Source of the DNA: an uncultured Prevotellaceae bacterium
GTDB taxonomy: Bacteria; Bacteroidota; Bacteroidia; Bacteroidales; Bacteroidaceae
Length of the DNA: 64,000 bases
Assembly: GCA_902776545.1 (NCBI GenBank)
Contig: CACYQO010000003.1
Location: 82,314-146,313 of the forward strand
Direction: 5' to 3'
Shown: one piece after another, positions 51,892 to 61,887 of the stretch
Layout: each line of letters starts with the position of its first letter
Position numbering within the stretch: the stretch's first letter is position 1
The notes under the pieces: model-generated
Told to the model about the DNA's origin: nothing
Seen by the model: only the letters and a program-made list of their open reading frames with translations
Database searches by the model: none
Position numbers and translations under genes: made by a program

Positions 51892-53858
51892 GGAAGACAG
51901 CCGTCAACATCTGCCGGATGATACTCGCCCTGACGTTCATCCTCTCAGGATTCGTCAAGGCGGTGGATCCCTTAGGTACCCAGTACAAGATCCACGACTA
52001 TCTGACGGCGATGGGACTGAACGCCCTGACGCCCGACATGCTCACGCTGCCGGCAGCAGTGCTCCTGGCTACCGTCGAGTTCATCCTCGGCATCTGTCTG
52101 CTCTTTGCCATCAGGCGGCGGCTCGTGTCGAAAGTGGTGCTGGTGGTCATGCTCATCATGACGCCGCTCACCCTCTGGCTGGCGCTCACCGACCCCATCA
52201 CCGACTGCGGATGCTTCGGCGATGCGCTGGTGCTCACCAACTGGCAGACGCTGTGGAAGAACGTCGCGCTGCTCTGTGCAGCCGTCATCGTGTGGAAATG
52301 GCCCACCCTCCAGGCAAGGCTCATCAGCGAACCGAACCAGTGGATCGTGGTCAACTACTCGGTGGTCTTCATCCTGTTCGTCATTGTCGGACGGAGCCTC
52401 TACACCCTGCCCCAGTTCGACTTCCGGCCCTATCACGTGGGGGCAGACCTCAAGACGGGCTGGCAGCGGATGATGGACGGCGAGGATTCGCCCTACGCCG
52501 ACTTCTTCATCGAACGGGCTGACGACGGCGAGGACATTACCGAGGCGGTGCTCAACGACAGCAGCTACACATTCCTGCTCGTGGCGCCCCATCTGGAACA
52601 GGCCGACGACTCACAGCTCGACGAGCTGAACCACGTCTACGAGTACAGTCTGGATCACGGCTATCCGTTCTACTGTCTCACCGCCAGCACGGGCAAGGCC
52701 ATCAGCCGCTGGTGCGACATGACGGGCGCAGAATACCCGTTCTGCAATACCGACGACATCACCCTGAAGACTGTCATACGGTCGAACCCGGGTCTGCTGC
52801 TCCTCCACGACGGCATCGTCATCCGCAAATGGAGCCACAACGCCCTGCCTTCGGAAGAAGAGCTCACCAGCCGGCTGGAAGAGAGTCCGCTGGGCCAGCT
52901 GCCTACCGAGACCGTCACGAGCAAGATCCTATGGATACTCACGTGGTTCGTGCTTCCCCTGGTGCTCCTCACCCTCGCCGACCGCCTCTGGGCCTGGACC
53001 CGCTGGATCAGAAAAAAGAATAGGAAATCAGAAAACTCAGATAATTCAGATAATTCAGATTACTCAGATAATAACCCAATTAATAAAAAAAGTAAAATGA
53101 GAAAGAAAATCGTAGCAGGAAACTGGAAGATGAACATGAATCTCCAGGATGGTATTGCTCTTGCAAAGGAGCTTAACGAGACATTGAAGGCTGACAAGCC
53201 CAACTGCGGTGTGGTCATCTGCACCCCGTTCATTCACCTCGCTTCTATCGCACAGTTCCTCGACCAGGACATCATCGGCCTGGGTGCTGAGAACTGCGCC
53301 GACAAGGAGAAGGGTGCCTTCACCGGTGAGGTATCTGCCGAGATGGTGAAGTCTACAGGAGCCCAGTACGTCATCCTCGGCCACTCTGAGCGCCGTGAGT
53401 ACTACAAGGAGACTCCCGAGATCCTGAAGGAGAAGGTGCTGCTCGCCCAGAAGAACGACCTGAAGGTGATCTTCTGCATTGGTGAGAGCCTGGAGGAGCG
53501 CGAGGCCGGCAAGCAGAACGAGGTCGTGAAGGCCGAGCTCGAGGGCAGCGTGTTCAACCTCTCTGAGGAGGACTTCCGCAAGATCGTCATCGCCTACGAG
53601 CCCATCTGGGCCATCGGTACCGGCAAGACCGCTACTGCTGAGCAGGCTGAGGAGATCCACGCTTACATCCGCAGCATCATCGCCGAGAAGTACGGTGAGG
53701 CTGTGGCCGACGACACCACGATCCTCTATGGCGGTTCATGCAAGGCCAGCAACGCTCCCGAGCTGTTCGCTAAGCCCGACATCGACGGTGGTCTGATTGG
53801 TGGCGCTTCTCTGAAGGCCGCCGACTTCAAGGGAATCATCGACGCTTGGAAGAAGTGA
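51888..53858 (+). CDS. DoxX-family membrane protein fused in frame to triosephosphate isomerase
   Basis: The frame starts at a GTG overlapping the DUF1599 stop and runs 656 codons. Residues 1-150 form a four-helix DoxX/MauE-like membrane unit with a conserved [11 protein letters not shown] motif. Residues about 170-385 form an extracytoplasmic region with a thioredoxin-like look and a closing helix. A Ser/Asn/Asp linker ([14 protein letters not shown], about 386-400) comes from a 9-bp tandem repeat, and a full TIM follows from Met404. In related genomes DoxX and tpiA are separate neighbours. There is no stop between them here, so a fusion protein is possible, though tpiA may still be translated from its own ATG. 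Confidence 0.8.
   Translation: MRKTAVNICRMILALTFILSGFVKAVDPLGTQYKIHDYLTAMGLNALTPDMLTLPAAVLLATVEFILGICLLFAIRRRLVSKVVLVVMLIMTPLTLWLALTDPITDCGCFGDALVLTNWQTLWKNVALLCAAVIVWKWPTLQARLISEPNQWIVVNYSVVFILFVIVGRSLYTLPQFDFRPYHVGADLKTGWQRMMDGEDSPYADFFIERADDGEDITEAVLNDSSYTFLLVAPHLEQADDSQLDELNHVYEYSLDHGYPFYCLTASTGKAISRWCDMTGAEYPFCNTDDITLKTVIRSNPGLLLLHDGIVIRKWSHNALPSEEELTSRLEESPLGQLPTETVTSKILWILTWFVLPLVLLTLADRLWAWTRWIRKKNRKSENSDNSDNSDYSDNNPINKKSKMRKKIVAGNWKMNMNLQDGIALAKELNETLKADKPNCGVVICTPFIHLASIAQFLDQDIIGLGAENCADKEKGAFTGEVSAEMVKSTGAQYVILGHSERREYYKETPEILKEKVLLAQKNDLKVIFCIGESLEEREAGKQNEVVKAELEGSVFNLSEEDFRKIVIAYEPIWAIGTGKTATAEQAEEIHAYIRSIIAEKYGEAVADDTTILYGGSCKASNAPELFAKPDIDGGLIGGASLKAADFKGIIDAWKK
53036..53074. 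repeat. TTCAGATAA nonamer array between DoxX and TIM
   Basis: TCAGATAAT-type 9-bp units. Because 9 is a multiple of 3 the array keeps frame and encodes the linker that joins DoxX to TIM. Confidence 0.8.
53097..53858 (+). CDS. tpiA: Triosephosphate isomerase (internal start of the fused frame)
   Basis: From the ATG at 53097 the product is a complete 253 aa [13 protein letters not shown] (catalytic Lys), [11 protein letters not shown] (His), [14 protein letters not shown] (Glu and loop 6) and [14 protein letters not shown]. It interconverts dihydroxyacetone phosphate and glyceraldehyde 3-phosphate in the cytoplasm. The start shown matches normal TIM N-termini, so independent initiation is my preferred reading. 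It overlaps the SPOR gene by a GTGA junction. Confidence 0.95.
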   Translation: MRKKIVAGNWKMNMNLQDGIALAKELNETLKADKPNCGVVICTPFIHLASIAQFLDQDIIGLGAENCADKEKGAFTGEVSAEMVKSTGAQYVILGHSERREYYKETPEILKEKVLLAQKNDLKVIFCIGESLEEREAGKQNEVVKAELEGSVFNLSEEDFRKIVIAYEPIWAIGTGKTATAEQAEEIHAYIRSIIAEKYGEAVADDTTILYGGSCKASNAPELFAKPDIDGGLIGGASLKAADFKGIIDAWKK

Positions 53859-54430
53859 GACGACTCGCATTGACATTAGCACTGTGTGTCGGCTGCTGGC
53901 TGGCAGCCGGCGCACAGTCCACCTTTACCGAACAGCTCCAGCAGAGCAAAGTAGGCGAAGGCAAGGTGACCGTCACGCAAAGCAAGACTATCGACGAGCT
54001 CGTCAACAATCCGTCGATGCCCGCCACAACCACGACCACACCGACGCCGGCAACCACGACACCCGTTAAACCCCAGCAGACTGTCAAACTGTCTGTCGAC
54101 GACCTGACCGACACATCCCTTCCGTACGATTCCATCGACCACAACAGGAAGATCATGAAAGGTCAGAAGGTCAACGGCTTCCGCGTGCAGATCTTTGCCG
54201 GTGGCAATGGCCGCGTAGACCGTCAGAAGGCGGAGCGTATAGGTGACGATATCAAGACACTCTTCCCCAACGAGCCTGTCTATGTGCATTTCTACGCCCC
54301 GCGATGGATCTGCCGCATGGGCAACTACCGCACCTACGAGGAGGCACACGACATACTCACGAAGGTCAAGTCACTCGGCTACCCCTCCGCCGTCATCGTC
54401 AAAGGGAAAATAACCGTTTACTATCCATGA
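53855..54430 (+). CDS. SPOR-domain periplasmic protein
   Basis: The 191 aa product starts at a GTG (53855) overlapping the TIM stop. A Sec signal peptide ends LAAGAQS; a Thr/Pro-rich linker ([15 protein letters not shown]) follows, then a C-terminal SPOR domain ([19 protein letters not shown]...[18 protein letters not shown]). SPOR domains bind denuded peptidoglycan at division sites. It sits between tpiA and folE in the order usual for this group, and its stop overlaps the folE start (ATGA). Confidence 0.88.
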   Translation: MRRLALTLALCVGCWLAAGAQSTFTEQLQQSKVGEGKVTVTQSKTIDELVNNPSMPATTTTTPTPATTTPVKPQQTVKLSVDDLTDTSLPYDSIDHNRKIMKGQKVNGFRVQIFAGGNGRVDRQKAERIGDDIKTLFPNEPVYVHFYAPRWICRMGNYRTYEEAHDILTKVKSLGYPSAVIVKGKITVYYP

Positions 54431-55107
54431 TGAAGGAGACAGGAGACAGGAGTCTGGAGACAGGAGACAGGAGTCAGGAGACAGGAGACAGGAGTCTGGA
54501 GACAGGAGACAGGAGTCAGGAGACAGGAGTCAGGAGTCAGGAGACAGGAGTTGAGGAACTCGCTGCGCACTATCATCAGATCTTGACGCTGCTGGGTGAA
54601 GACCCTGAGCGCGAAGGACTGCTGAAGACGCCCATGCGTGTGGCGAAGGCCATGCAAGTGCTCACACGAGGCTATCAGATGGACGCCCACAAGGTGCTTA
54701 CCGACGCCCTCTTCCGTGAGGACTACTCACAGATGGTCATCGTCAAGGACATCGACTTCTTCTCCCTCTGCGAGCACCACATGCTGCCCTTCTACGGCAA
54801 GGCCCACGTGGCCTACATCCCTAACGGCTACATCACCGGACTGTCGAAGATTGCCCGCGTAGTCGATATCTACGCCCACCGCCTTCAGGTGCAGGAGCGT
54901 ATGACACAGCAGATCAAAGACTGCATCCAGGACACACTCAAGCCCCTGGGCGTGATGGTCGTCGTCGAAGCCCGCCACATGTGCATGCAGATGCGCGGCA
55001 TCGAGAAGCAGAACGCCATCACCACCACCAGCGACTTCAGCGGTGCCTTCAACCAAGCCAAGACCCGGCAAGAATTCATGAACTTAATTCACAATAATCA
55101 AATTTAG
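54427..55107 (+). CDS. folE: GTP cyclohydrolase I with repeat-encoded N-terminus
   Basis: FolE converts GTP to dihydroneopterin triphosphate, the first step of folate synthesis. The catalytic part (about 42-226) has the zinc and active-site blocks [32 protein letters not shown] and [10 protein letters not shown], with [11 protein letters not shown] near its start. Residues 3-41 are wholly encoded by GGAGACA/GGAGTCA/GGAGTCT heptamers and read as repeated (S/D)RSQETG-like units. The N-terminal region of FolE is variable in nature, so the insert may be tolerated. Start ATG at 54427 overlaps the SPOR stop. Confidence 0.94.
   Translation: MMKETGDRSLETGDRSQETGDRSLETGDRSQETGVRSQETGVEELAAHYHQILTLLGEDPEREGLLKTPMRVAKAMQVLTRGYQMDAHKVLTDALFREDYSQMVIVKDIDFFSLCEHHMLPFYGKAHVAYIPNGYITGLSKIARVVDIYAHRLQVQERMTQQIKDCIQDTLKPLGVMVVVEARHMCMQMRGIEKQNAITTTSDFSGAFNQAKTRQEFMNLIHNNQI
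54434..54550. repeat. GGAGACA/GGAGTCA array at the folE 5' end
   Basis: About sixteen heptamers in tandem, with GGAGTCT variants at regular intervals. It begins 5 bp after the start codon. Confidence 0.9.
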
Positions 55108-55112
55108 CAACT

Positions 55113-55685
55113 ATGAACCCATCAGACAACCAAGGTTACAGAACCAACGAGAGCGTAGGAAAGATGTTCCTTCACAGCTGCCTCGGCAAGTTCCTCATCC
55201 TCTGCGCCATCCTCTTGGTGCTCTTCCTCATCGCCGTCCTCACCAAGCCCTCTGACCAGGAGATGCGCGACGAGATGAACGACAACATCATGCAATGCAT
55301 GGAGCAGAACGACAGCATCCGAGGCGACCACATCGACGACTTCGTCAACAACATCGGTTTCATCTTCACCAAGGCCGACACCACAAAGGTGGGCAAGGAG
55401 TGGCGCGAGGTGTTCGACAAGTACAACCGCCTGGAGATCTTCAACCACTCGTTCTTCCGCACCGCCTATGTCTACAACAACGTCAAGACAGAAGGTACGC
55501 GCGTAGGCTTCGGCATCTACGGAATGGTGATCCCCACGGCCAACTTCAACGACTTCCTCCTCCGTATCGGTCCGATGCGCAAGGGCTACAACCAGAAGCT
55601 CATCAAGACCACGACCATCGGAGGCGACCTGGGCACGAATCCCAACATCCAGGAATTCCACTACAAGCGTAACCCCGACGATTGA
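55113..55685 (+). CDS. Hypothetical single-pass membrane protein
   Basis: The 190 aa product has a short N-terminal tail, one strongly hydrophobic helix (about 25-45, FLILCAILLVLFLIAVL) and a soluble region of about 140 residues with FIFTKADTTKVGKEWREVF, GFGIYGMVIPTANFNDFLL and a basic end. I do not recognise it. It begins 5 bp after folE and precedes azlC, so it is probably co-transcribed. The placement suggests an envelope protein facing the periplasm. Confidence 0.75.
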   Translation: MNPSDNQGYRTNESVGKMFLHSCLGKFLILCAILLVLFLIAVLTKPSDQEMRDEMNDNIMQCMEQNDSIRGDHIDDFVNNIGFIFTKADTTKVGKEWREVFDKYNRLEIFNHSFFRTAYVYNNVKTEGTRVGFGIYGMVIPTANFNDFLLRIGPMRKGYNQKLIKTTTIGGDLGTNPNIQEFHYKRNPDD

Positions 55686-55689
55686 TTAG

Positions 55690-56388
55690 GTAACGGATAG
55701 GAATATCATTCAAGGAATTCGCATCGGCATCCCCATCGCCCTGGGTTATTTTGCCGTTGCATTCTCGCTGGGCATCATCGCCAAACAAGCGGGACTGACA
55801 GCTGCTATCGGATTCGTTAGCAGCTTCTTTACGCGTGCTTCGGCCGGAGAATACGGCGTCTATACCCTCGTAGCCGCCCAGGCAGCCTACGTCGAGATCG
55901 TCGCGATGTGTCTGGTGGTGAACCTGCGCTATATGCTCATGAGTGCCGCCCTCTCCCAGAAGATCGCGCCCGGCACCTCGTGGATTCACCGGGTGCTGAT
56001 GGCCTGCTGTGTCACCGACGAGGTCTTCGGCGTATCCATCGCCCATCCGGGATACTGTCCGCCAGCCTACACCTACTCCGCCGCACTCATCTCCACCCTC
56101 TTCTGGGCATCGGGATGTGCGGCGGGTATCATCGCCGGAGGCATGCTGCCCACCAACATCGTCGCCGCCCTCAGTGTGGCGCTTTACGGCATGTTCATCG
56201 CCATCATCATGCCCCCGGCCCGCGACGACCGCCATGTGCTCTACGCCGTCGCTGCCAGCTTCGCCCTGAGCGGAGCCTGTGCCGTCGCCCCCGTTGTCAG
56301 CAGCTGGAGCAGCGGCACGCGCACCATCGTGCTCACCATCGTGATCTCGGCGGTTGCCGCCTGGTTGAAACCAGTCAAAACGGATTAA
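55690..56388 (+). CDS. azlC: AzlC-family branched-chain amino acid exporter subunit, start unclear
   Basis: AzlC is the large subunit of an AzlCD-type exporter of branched-chain amino acids. The frame reads through GIRIGIPIALGYFAVAFSLG, AGEYGVYTLVAAQAAYVEI and MCLVVNLRYMLMSAALSQK, matching AzlC from its normal N-terminus, with five or more hydrophobic helices. However the frame is preceded by TAG (55687) and offers no ATG, GTG or TTG before 55906, which would remove about 70 conserved residues. The native start was probably near 55690, where GTA stands. Either a rare start, a mutation or a sequencing error is involved. Confidence 0.7.
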   Translation, partial: VTDRNIIQGIRIGIPIALGYFAVAFSLGIIAKQAGLTAAIGFVSSFFTRASAGEYGVYTLVAAQAAYVEIVAMCLVVNLRYMLMSAALSQKIAPGTSWIHRVLMACCVTDEVFGVSIAHPGYCPPAYTYSAALISTLFWASGCAAGIIAGGMLPTNIVAALSVALYGMFIAIIMPPARDDRHVLYAVAASFALSGACAVAPVVSSWSSGTRTIVLTIVISAVAAWLKPVKTD

Positions 56389-56391
56389 TGG

Positions 56392-56425
56392 TCAATGTTC
56401 AATATTCAATGTTCAATGTTCAATG
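56392..56425. repeat. TTCAATG heptamers between azlC and azlD
   Basis: Five TTCAATG/TTCAATA units; the last one supplies the ATG start codon of azlD. Confidence 0.85.
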
Positions 56426-56743
56426 AATTATAAACTTGCCATCCTGCTGGCCATCATCACCACGAACCTCATCCGTGTGGTGCCGATGCTGTTGATCAAA
56501 GACCAGATCAGCAACCGTTTCCTGCGCAGCTTCCTTTACTACGTGCCCTACGTCACGCTGGCCGTGATGACCTTCCCCAGCATGATCCAGACCACCCTCT
56601 CTCCCCTCTCCGGCATCGTTGCCCTGGTCATCGGCATCATCGCCGCCTGGTGCCGCCTGGGCCTCTTCCCCGTAGCCGCCATCTGCTGCACCATCGTCTA
56701 TCTCATGGACAGCCTGACCAGTAGCCTCGGTAATCCGTTTTGA
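56423..56743 (+). CDS. azlD: AzlD-family transporter subunit
   Basis: The 106 aa product has three to four hydrophobic helices and starts YKLAILLAIITTNLIRVVPML, the typical AzlD opening (N-x-x-x-R-x-x-P). It pairs with AzlC to export branched-chain amino acids. Its ATG is the end of a TTCAATG repeat, 35 bp after azlC. Confidence 0.9.
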   Translation: MNYKLAILLAIITTNLIRVVPMLLIKDQISNRFLRSFLYYVPYVTLAVMTFPSMIQTTLSPLSGIVALVIGIIAAWCRLGLFPVAAICCTIVYLMDSLTSSLGNPF

Positions 56744-56781
56744 ATGTGAGTATAATTAAGTGAGAGATTTTTTGCTTTTTC

Positions 56782-56813
56782 TTTGGTTGAATCAGAAAAA
56801 AAGTGTACTTTTG
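56782..56813 (+). promoter_or_regulatory. Promoter of the ATPase gene
   Basis: TTTG (56782-56785) and TACTTTTG (56806-56813), 20 bp apart, 78 bp before the ATG. Confidence 0.65.
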
Positions 56814-56891
56814 CATCGCAATAGCCATTTCGGAAATGATCATTTCGGAAGCTAAGATACATTGAATCAACGAATTAGGAGATAAGACAAT

Positions 56892-58214
56892 ATGAGATTC
56901 TACGAAAGAGAACAGGAAATCGCCTTCCTAAAGGAAACTCGGGATACGGCTGAGAAGGTAGCACGCTTTACGGTGGTGACCGGTAGGAGGCGTATCGGCA
57001 AGACAACGCTGATTAGGGAGGCTTACAAGGATGAGCCCTTCGTGTATTTCTTTGTGGCCAGAAAGGCCGAATCAGACTTGTGTGAGGCATATCTGGAAGA
57101 GATCAGCGAGAAGTTGGGCATCCCCACACTGGGCAGCAGCAGGCACTTCAGCGAGATATTCCGCTACCTGATGCAACTGTCGCAGACCCGGAGTTTTACG
57201 CTGGTGATTGACGAGTTCCAGGATTTCTTCCGGGTGAACAAGGCCGTTTACAGCGAGATGCAGGACATCTGGGACGAGTATGAGAAGACATCGAAGATCA
57301 ATCTGGTGGTGTGCGGCAGTATCTACTCGCTGATGCAGAAGATTTTCAAGCACAAGAAGGAACCTCTGTATGGAAGGAATACCGCAGCACTGAGGGTGAA
57401 GCCCTTCAAGCCCTCAGTGCTGAAGCAGATAATGGCGGACGCTAAGCCCGGCTACAGCCAGGAAGACTTGCTGGCTATGTTCACCTTTACGGGTGGTGTG
57501 GCTAAATACGTGGGGCAGTTGGTAGATGGCAGGGCCCTGGACAAGGATGCCATGATAAGGCATATCGTCAGCCCCAACTCGACCTTCCTGAACGAGGGCA
57601 AGAACAACCTGATAGAGGAGTTCGGCAAAGACTACGGCATCTATTTCTCCATCCTCTCGTGCATTGCCCGCGGCAAGAACACCCGCAGCGAGATTGAGGA
57701 CGTGATAGGCAAGGAGGTGGGGGGATACCTGACCAACCTGGCCGATGAGTATGAATTGATAAGCAAGCGCCAGCCTCTGTTTGAGAAGAGTGCCAACAAG
57801 AATGTGCGCTATGAATTGGACGACGTATTCTACAGTTTCTGGTTCCGCTTTATATTCAAGTACAGCTACATCATTGAGATAGAGAACTATGCGAAGCTGC
57901 AGGAAATTATCGGTCGCGACTACAGCACGTTCAGCGGCCTGATGCTGGAGCGGTATTTCCATCGTGTGGCCATGGAATCGGGCGACTTTACCCGCATTGG
58001 CCGCTGGTGGGACAGAAAGGGAGAAAACGAAATCGACATGATAGCCGAGGACGAGCTGAGCGACAGCGTGACGTTCTACGAGATCAAGCGCCAGGCAGAT
58101 GAAATCAGCATTGGAGTGTTGAAACAGCGAGCTGAGGTAATGCTGCAGGCAACGCACGAGTTCAAGAAGTATGATATCTCGTATAAAGGGCTGTCAATGG
58201 AGGATATGTTGTAA
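56892..58214 (+). CDS. AAA-type ATPase with C-terminal DUF234 domain
   Basis: The 440 aa product has an archaeal-type ATPase domain with Walker A TGRRRIGKTTL (about 30-40), Walker B LVIDEFQDFF and a sensor-like VVCGSIYSLM. A winged-helix region follows, then a DUF234 domain with RIGRWWDRKGENEIDMIAED and VTFYEIKRQ. The D-(x)n-E-x-K pattern resembles PD-(D/E)xK nucleases. Such proteins are common in accessory regions; their role is unclear, with defence or mobile-element maintenance suggested. It starts the more accessory part of the window. Confidence 0.85.
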   Translation: MRFYEREQEIAFLKETRDTAEKVARFTVVTGRRRIGKTTLIREAYKDEPFVYFFVARKAESDLCEAYLEEISEKLGIPTLGSSRHFSEIFRYLMQLSQTRSFTLVIDEFQDFFRVNKAVYSEMQDIWDEYEKTSKINLVVCGSIYSLMQKIFKHKKEPLYGRNTAALRVKPFKPSVLKQIMADAKPGYSQEDLLAMFTFTGGVAKYVGQLVDGRALDKDAMIRHIVSPNSTFLNEGKNNLIEEFGKDYGIYFSILSCIARGKNTRSEIEDVIGKEVGGYLTNLADEYELISKRQPLFEKSANKNVRYELDDVFYSFWFRFIFKYSYIIEIENYAKLQEIIGRDYSTFSGLMLERYFHRVAMESGDFTRIGRWWDRKGENEIDMIAEDELSDSVTFYEIKRQADEISIGVLKQRAEVMLQATHEFKKYDISYKGLSMEDML

Positions 58215-58246
58215 CAAGTATGAATAACTTTTAAAACTCAAAGAAT

Positions 58247-61200
58247 ATGAATCAAGAAACCAACACCATTAATTGGATTGCGGCACGAACGGCAAGGATG
58301 CTGGGCGGCGCAAGTGTGAGGCGGGCGGCCATGACGCTGCTGCTCGCGGTACTAACAACGGCCACGGCATGGGGCGACGAAGAAGGTCTCTGGGCGTATC
58401 AGCCGAACAACACGAAGACCGAATGTTTCATTACAGGATATCTTGGATGGGACACAGGAATAAAAACTATCACCATCCCTAAGACATTGGGCGGCATGCC
58501 GGTTGTCAGCATCAATTCGGATGTCTTTACCAATTTTACTTGGTTGAATACATTCTACTTTTACCAAGACGCTCAAATTAAGTACATGCCATTTATTAAG
58601 TACTATGGGAATTTTAAGGCAGTCCATCTCATCAATGATTCAGGGGAAACGGTAGCGGAGAATACCCTTCCTGCTTCCATTACAACACTGGGCAATGAGT
58701 TCCGAGGTACTGCCATAACGGCGCTCACCCTGCCCAGCGTGACGAGCATCGGTGACAATGCCTTCGAGGGCTGCACCTATCTCGAGAAGGTCACTTTCAA
58801 GCAGCCAGCCTCTATCGGAGAGTACGCATTCTCCAAGATCGGCAACACACTAGATGGCACTACGATCAAGACGGTGATAGAATATCCCGGCACAATGTCT
58901 AACTGGAGCTGTTATAACTTTCAGTATTCGCCGAACCTTGTCGTCAACTGCAGCGATGGCAAATGCGGCTGGTGCGGCGATGCCTGGAGCGGCAGTACGC
59001 CACTCTACCAGCAAGTCTCCAGCCTGTACTGGAAGCACTACAAGAGCGGCAAAATGGTCATCGACTGTGTGCCGTGGGACGCCACCTACGAGGATTTATC
59101 GAAGCAGGTCATCAAGACCAAGAACTGGCAAAACGAATGGGAATACGCTGACGATGTGACATCGCTCACGCTGAACCATGTCTATGCGCTGAATAAAGAT
59201 GAGTTCAACTGGTCTCGAATCCTCACCTCCGTCACCTTTACCGAAGGTCTTACCTCCATAGGGGAAAGTGCGTTCTTCAAGTGCCCCATCACCTCGCTCA
59301 CTATTCCCTCGACCGTAACCAGCATTGGACCAAAAGCGTTTGCCGATTGCAACGACATTGCGACCATCGTCGTCAATGGGAACAACTCTACTTACGACAG
59401 CCGGGGCAATTGCAATGCCATCATCGAAACCGCCTCGAACACCTTGGTGGTAGGTTGCAAAAGCACCTCTGTTCCCGCAAGCGTGACAAGCATTGGCGAC
59501 CATGCGTTCTCCGGCATCAAGAGCCTTCCCTCTGTTACGCTTCCCGCTGGCCTGACAAGCATTGGTGAAGATGCATTCTATTATTGCGAAGGGTTGACCA
59601 CCGTCACTATTCCCGCAAGCGTGACGAGCATTGGTAAGAGTGCATTCGATGAGTGTCATAATTTGAGCCAACTCTACTACGACGGCTCGAAGGCTCAGTG
59701 GAACCAGGTGACGAAGGGCTATTGGTGGAACAGCAATGTGTCGTCAAGCTATACGGAGCACTGGCGCTGCACGGTGACCTTCGATGCCAACGGCCACGGC
59801 ACGGCTCCCGCCGCACAGACAGGCCTGTGGAGCGGCGAGGGCAAGGCAACGGAGCCCGCACCGATGACGGCCGACGGCTATGCCTGCACGGGCTGGTATA
59901 AGGATGCAGCCTGCACACAGCCGTGGGACTTCGCCACCGACGTCGTGCCCGACGACATGACGCTCTATGCCTATTGGGAACCCCTCTGCTCCGCTACCTT
60001 CACCACGGCTGAGACAGAGGTGGAGATCCCCTACGGCCAGGAGTGGACGGACATCCCCGTGACAGTAAACAGTCTTTACTTTGGCTGGTTTCTGAACGAG
60101 AGCGGGACATTCCGCGTGGCCGACGCCGTGGCAGTGGTACCATACAGGGAATATGCTACCTCGTACCTCTCTTTAGTCAGCAGCGCCGGGATGATCGATG
60201 CCTACAAGGGTGCCGGTGAGCACGAAGTGGGCAAACGCATGTCGGAACAGCTTACCGCCGTGGGACAGAGCGGCACGCTGTGGGTCTATATCCCCAAGGA
60301 GAAGTGGGATGCCGCTGCGGCGGGCAACTATACGCAGGACTTGTACTACGATGCCGTGTTCCTCTATAACGGTGTTACTCCGGCAGAGACCTACACATAC
60401 AGCTTAGGTTACGATGAGAAGGTGACGCTGCGGCTCAGCGTGCCCGAGGCTGTCACCCTGACGTTCGACGCCAATGGCGGCACGGGCGACGCGATGGCTG
60501 ATGCCAATGGCCGCGCAGGCATCAGAATGACGCTGCCCGCCTCCACTTACACCGCCCCTGAGAGCCAGTTGTTCCTCTGCTGGAACACCGAGGTCGACGG
60601 CACGGGCACGCGCTACTATGCCGGGCAGGATTACATCTTCTATGCCAGCACGACGCTCTACGCCGAGTGGGGCGGGGAGTGCGTCATCGACCTCACCACT
60701 GCCACGGAGCAAGACATCACCTTAGGACTATCGGGCCAACTGACACAACTGAACGGTTACTTCGTCAGCGACGCTGACGGCATGGGACTGGATGTTGACC
60801 TCGATGGTGTGAAAGACGTGGAGATAGCACAGGAAATTGATGAGAAGACAGACGTAATGACCGCGAGCGTGAAGAAGCTCACAAGCCCGACGCAGAACTA
60901 CCGTTTCGTACTCACCTTTGGTGATGAGCCAGGCGAATATGGCAGCGTGACCTTCAAGTTCGTCAGCGAAGGCGGAACGGTGGAGCAGCCCGCAATCGAA
61001 CTGCTCTACGACCACAACGACTACCGCACTTATAACAGTGAGCACCTCTTTGCGCTGAACGACGGCCAGTTGCACCACCTGATGCTCAGCGAGCGCACGC
61101 TCTATCGCGACGGCTACTGGAACACGCTCTGCCTGCCCTTCGCCCTGGCCACGCTCACGGGCACGCCGCTCGACGGAGCCACAGTCATGGAACTCGACAC

Positions 61201-61843
61201 CGAGACGGCCTACAACGACCACGTGACCGGCCTCGAAGGCACGACGCTCTACCTGAACTTCAAGGCTGCCACCAGCATCGAGGCGGGCAAACCCTACATC
61301 GTGAAGTGGGCTACTCCTGCTGCGAACATCGAGAACCCCGTGTTCCGCAGCGTCATCGTGACCGCTCAGGCGAAAGAGATCCCCAACCCCTACCGTTATT
61401 CCTACGAAGATCCTGAATACATCACCGTGGCTGCACCGACGGACGTCAGCTTCAGCGGCGGCAAGTTCTGCGGCACCTACGACCCGACCGTCATCTACAA
61501 CGACGAGCACAATATGTTCTACCTTGGTGCTGACAACAAGCTCTACTGGCCCAACACCGAGAACTTCAGCGTGAAGGCCTTCCGTGCCTACTTCGACCTC
61601 AGCCCGGCTCCGGCAGGAGTGCGCGAGTACAACCTCAACTTCGGCGAGGATCCGTCCTCAGAGCTGACCGGCATCGTGACCGTTCCCGCCGACGGTAGGG
61701 ACTCCGGCTCGTCACGTTCCATCCGCACCGGCATCTACACCCTCGACGGTCGCCGCGTGGCCACAGATGCTTCAGGCTTTGACCTAAAGTCTCTGCTGCC
61801 CGGCCTCTACATCGTGAACGGCAAGAAGATGATAATCAAGTAA
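58247..61843 (+). CDS. BspA-like leucine-rich repeat surface protein
   Basis: The 1198 aa product has a long Arg-rich signal region (hydrophobic core AAMTLLLAVLTTATAWG, to about residue 43). LRR_5/BspA-type repeats cover about 70-490 (repeating TSIGDNAFEGC-like units such as LTSIGESAFFKCPITSLTIP). Two Listeria-Bacteroides (InlB-type) beta-grasp repeats start near residues 507 and 734 (VTFDANGHG, LTFDANGGTGD). The C-terminus GIYTLDGRRVATDASGFDL...GLYIVNGKKMIIK is the short sorting-like motif frequent on Prevotella surface proteins. An adhesin or host-interaction role is inferred. Confidence 0.9.
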   Translation: MNQETNTINWIAARTARMLGGASVRRAAMTLLLAVLTTATAWGDEEGLWAYQPNNTKTECFITGYLGWDTGIKTITIPKTLGGMPVVSINSDVFTNFTWLNTFYFYQDAQIKYMPFIKYYGNFKAVHLINDSGETVAENTLPASITTLGNEFRGTAITALTLPSVTSIGDNAFEGCTYLEKVTFKQPASIGEYAFSKIGNTLDGTTIKTVIEYPGTMSNWSCYNFQYSPNLVVNCSDGKCGWCGDAWSGSTPLYQQVSSLYWKHYKSGKMVIDCVPWDATYEDLSKQVIKTKNWQNEWEYADDVTSLTLNHVYALNKDEFNWSRILTSVTFTEGLTSIGESAFFKCPITSLTIPSTVTSIGPKAFADCNDIATIVVNGNNSTYDSRGNCNAIIETASNTLVVGCKSTSVPASVTSIGDHAFSGIKSLPSVTLPAGLTSIGEDAFYYCEGLTTVTIPASVTSIGKSAFDECHNLSQLYYDGSKAQWNQVTKGYWWNSNVSSSYTEHWRCTVTFDANGHGTAPAAQTGLWSGEGKATEPAPMTADGYACTGWYKDAACTQPWDFATDVVPDDMTLYAYWEPLCSATFTTAETEVEIPYGQEWTDIPVTVNSLYFGWFLNESGTFRVADAVAVVPYREYATSYLSLVSSAGMIDAYKGAGEHEVGKRMSEQLTAVGQSGTLWVYIPKEKWDAAAAGNYTQDLYYDAVFLYNGVTPAETYTYSLGYDEKVTLRLSVPEAVTLTFDANGGTGDAMADANGRAGIRMTLPASTYTAPESQLFLCWNTEVDGTGTRYYAGQDYIFYASTTLYAEWGGECVIDLTTATEQDITLGLSGQLTQLNGYFVSDADGMGLDVDLDGVKDVEIAQEIDEKTDVMTASVKKLTSPTQNYRFVLTFGDEPGEYGSVTFKFVSEGGTVEQPAIELLYDHNDYRTYNSEHLFALNDGQLHHLMLSERTLYRDGYWNTLCLPFALATLTGTPLDGATVMELDTETAYNDHVTGLEGTTLYLNFKAATSIEAGKPYIVKWATPAANIENPVFRSVIVTAQAKEIPNPYRYSYEDPEYITVAAPTDVSFSGGKFCGTYDPTVIYNDEHNMFYLGADNKLYWPNTENFSVKAFRAYFDLSPAPAGVREYNLNFGEDPSSELTGIVTVPADGRDSGSSRSIRTGIYTLDGRRVATDASGFDLKSLLPGLYIVNGKKMIIK

Positions 61844-61856
61844 GGAGCTTGAATGG

Positions 61857-61887
61857 AAGGGCGCAAAGGTGACCCCAATGCGCCTTT
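61857..61887 (+). terminator. Terminator of the LRR gene
   Basis: AAGGGCGCA/TGCGCCTTT, 9 bp with one G-U, followed by CTATTTATT. Confidence 0.7.

Noticed and set aside
54434-54550. CRISPR array
   Set aside because: Repeats are 7-bp and contiguous with no unique spacers, and no cas genes are present.
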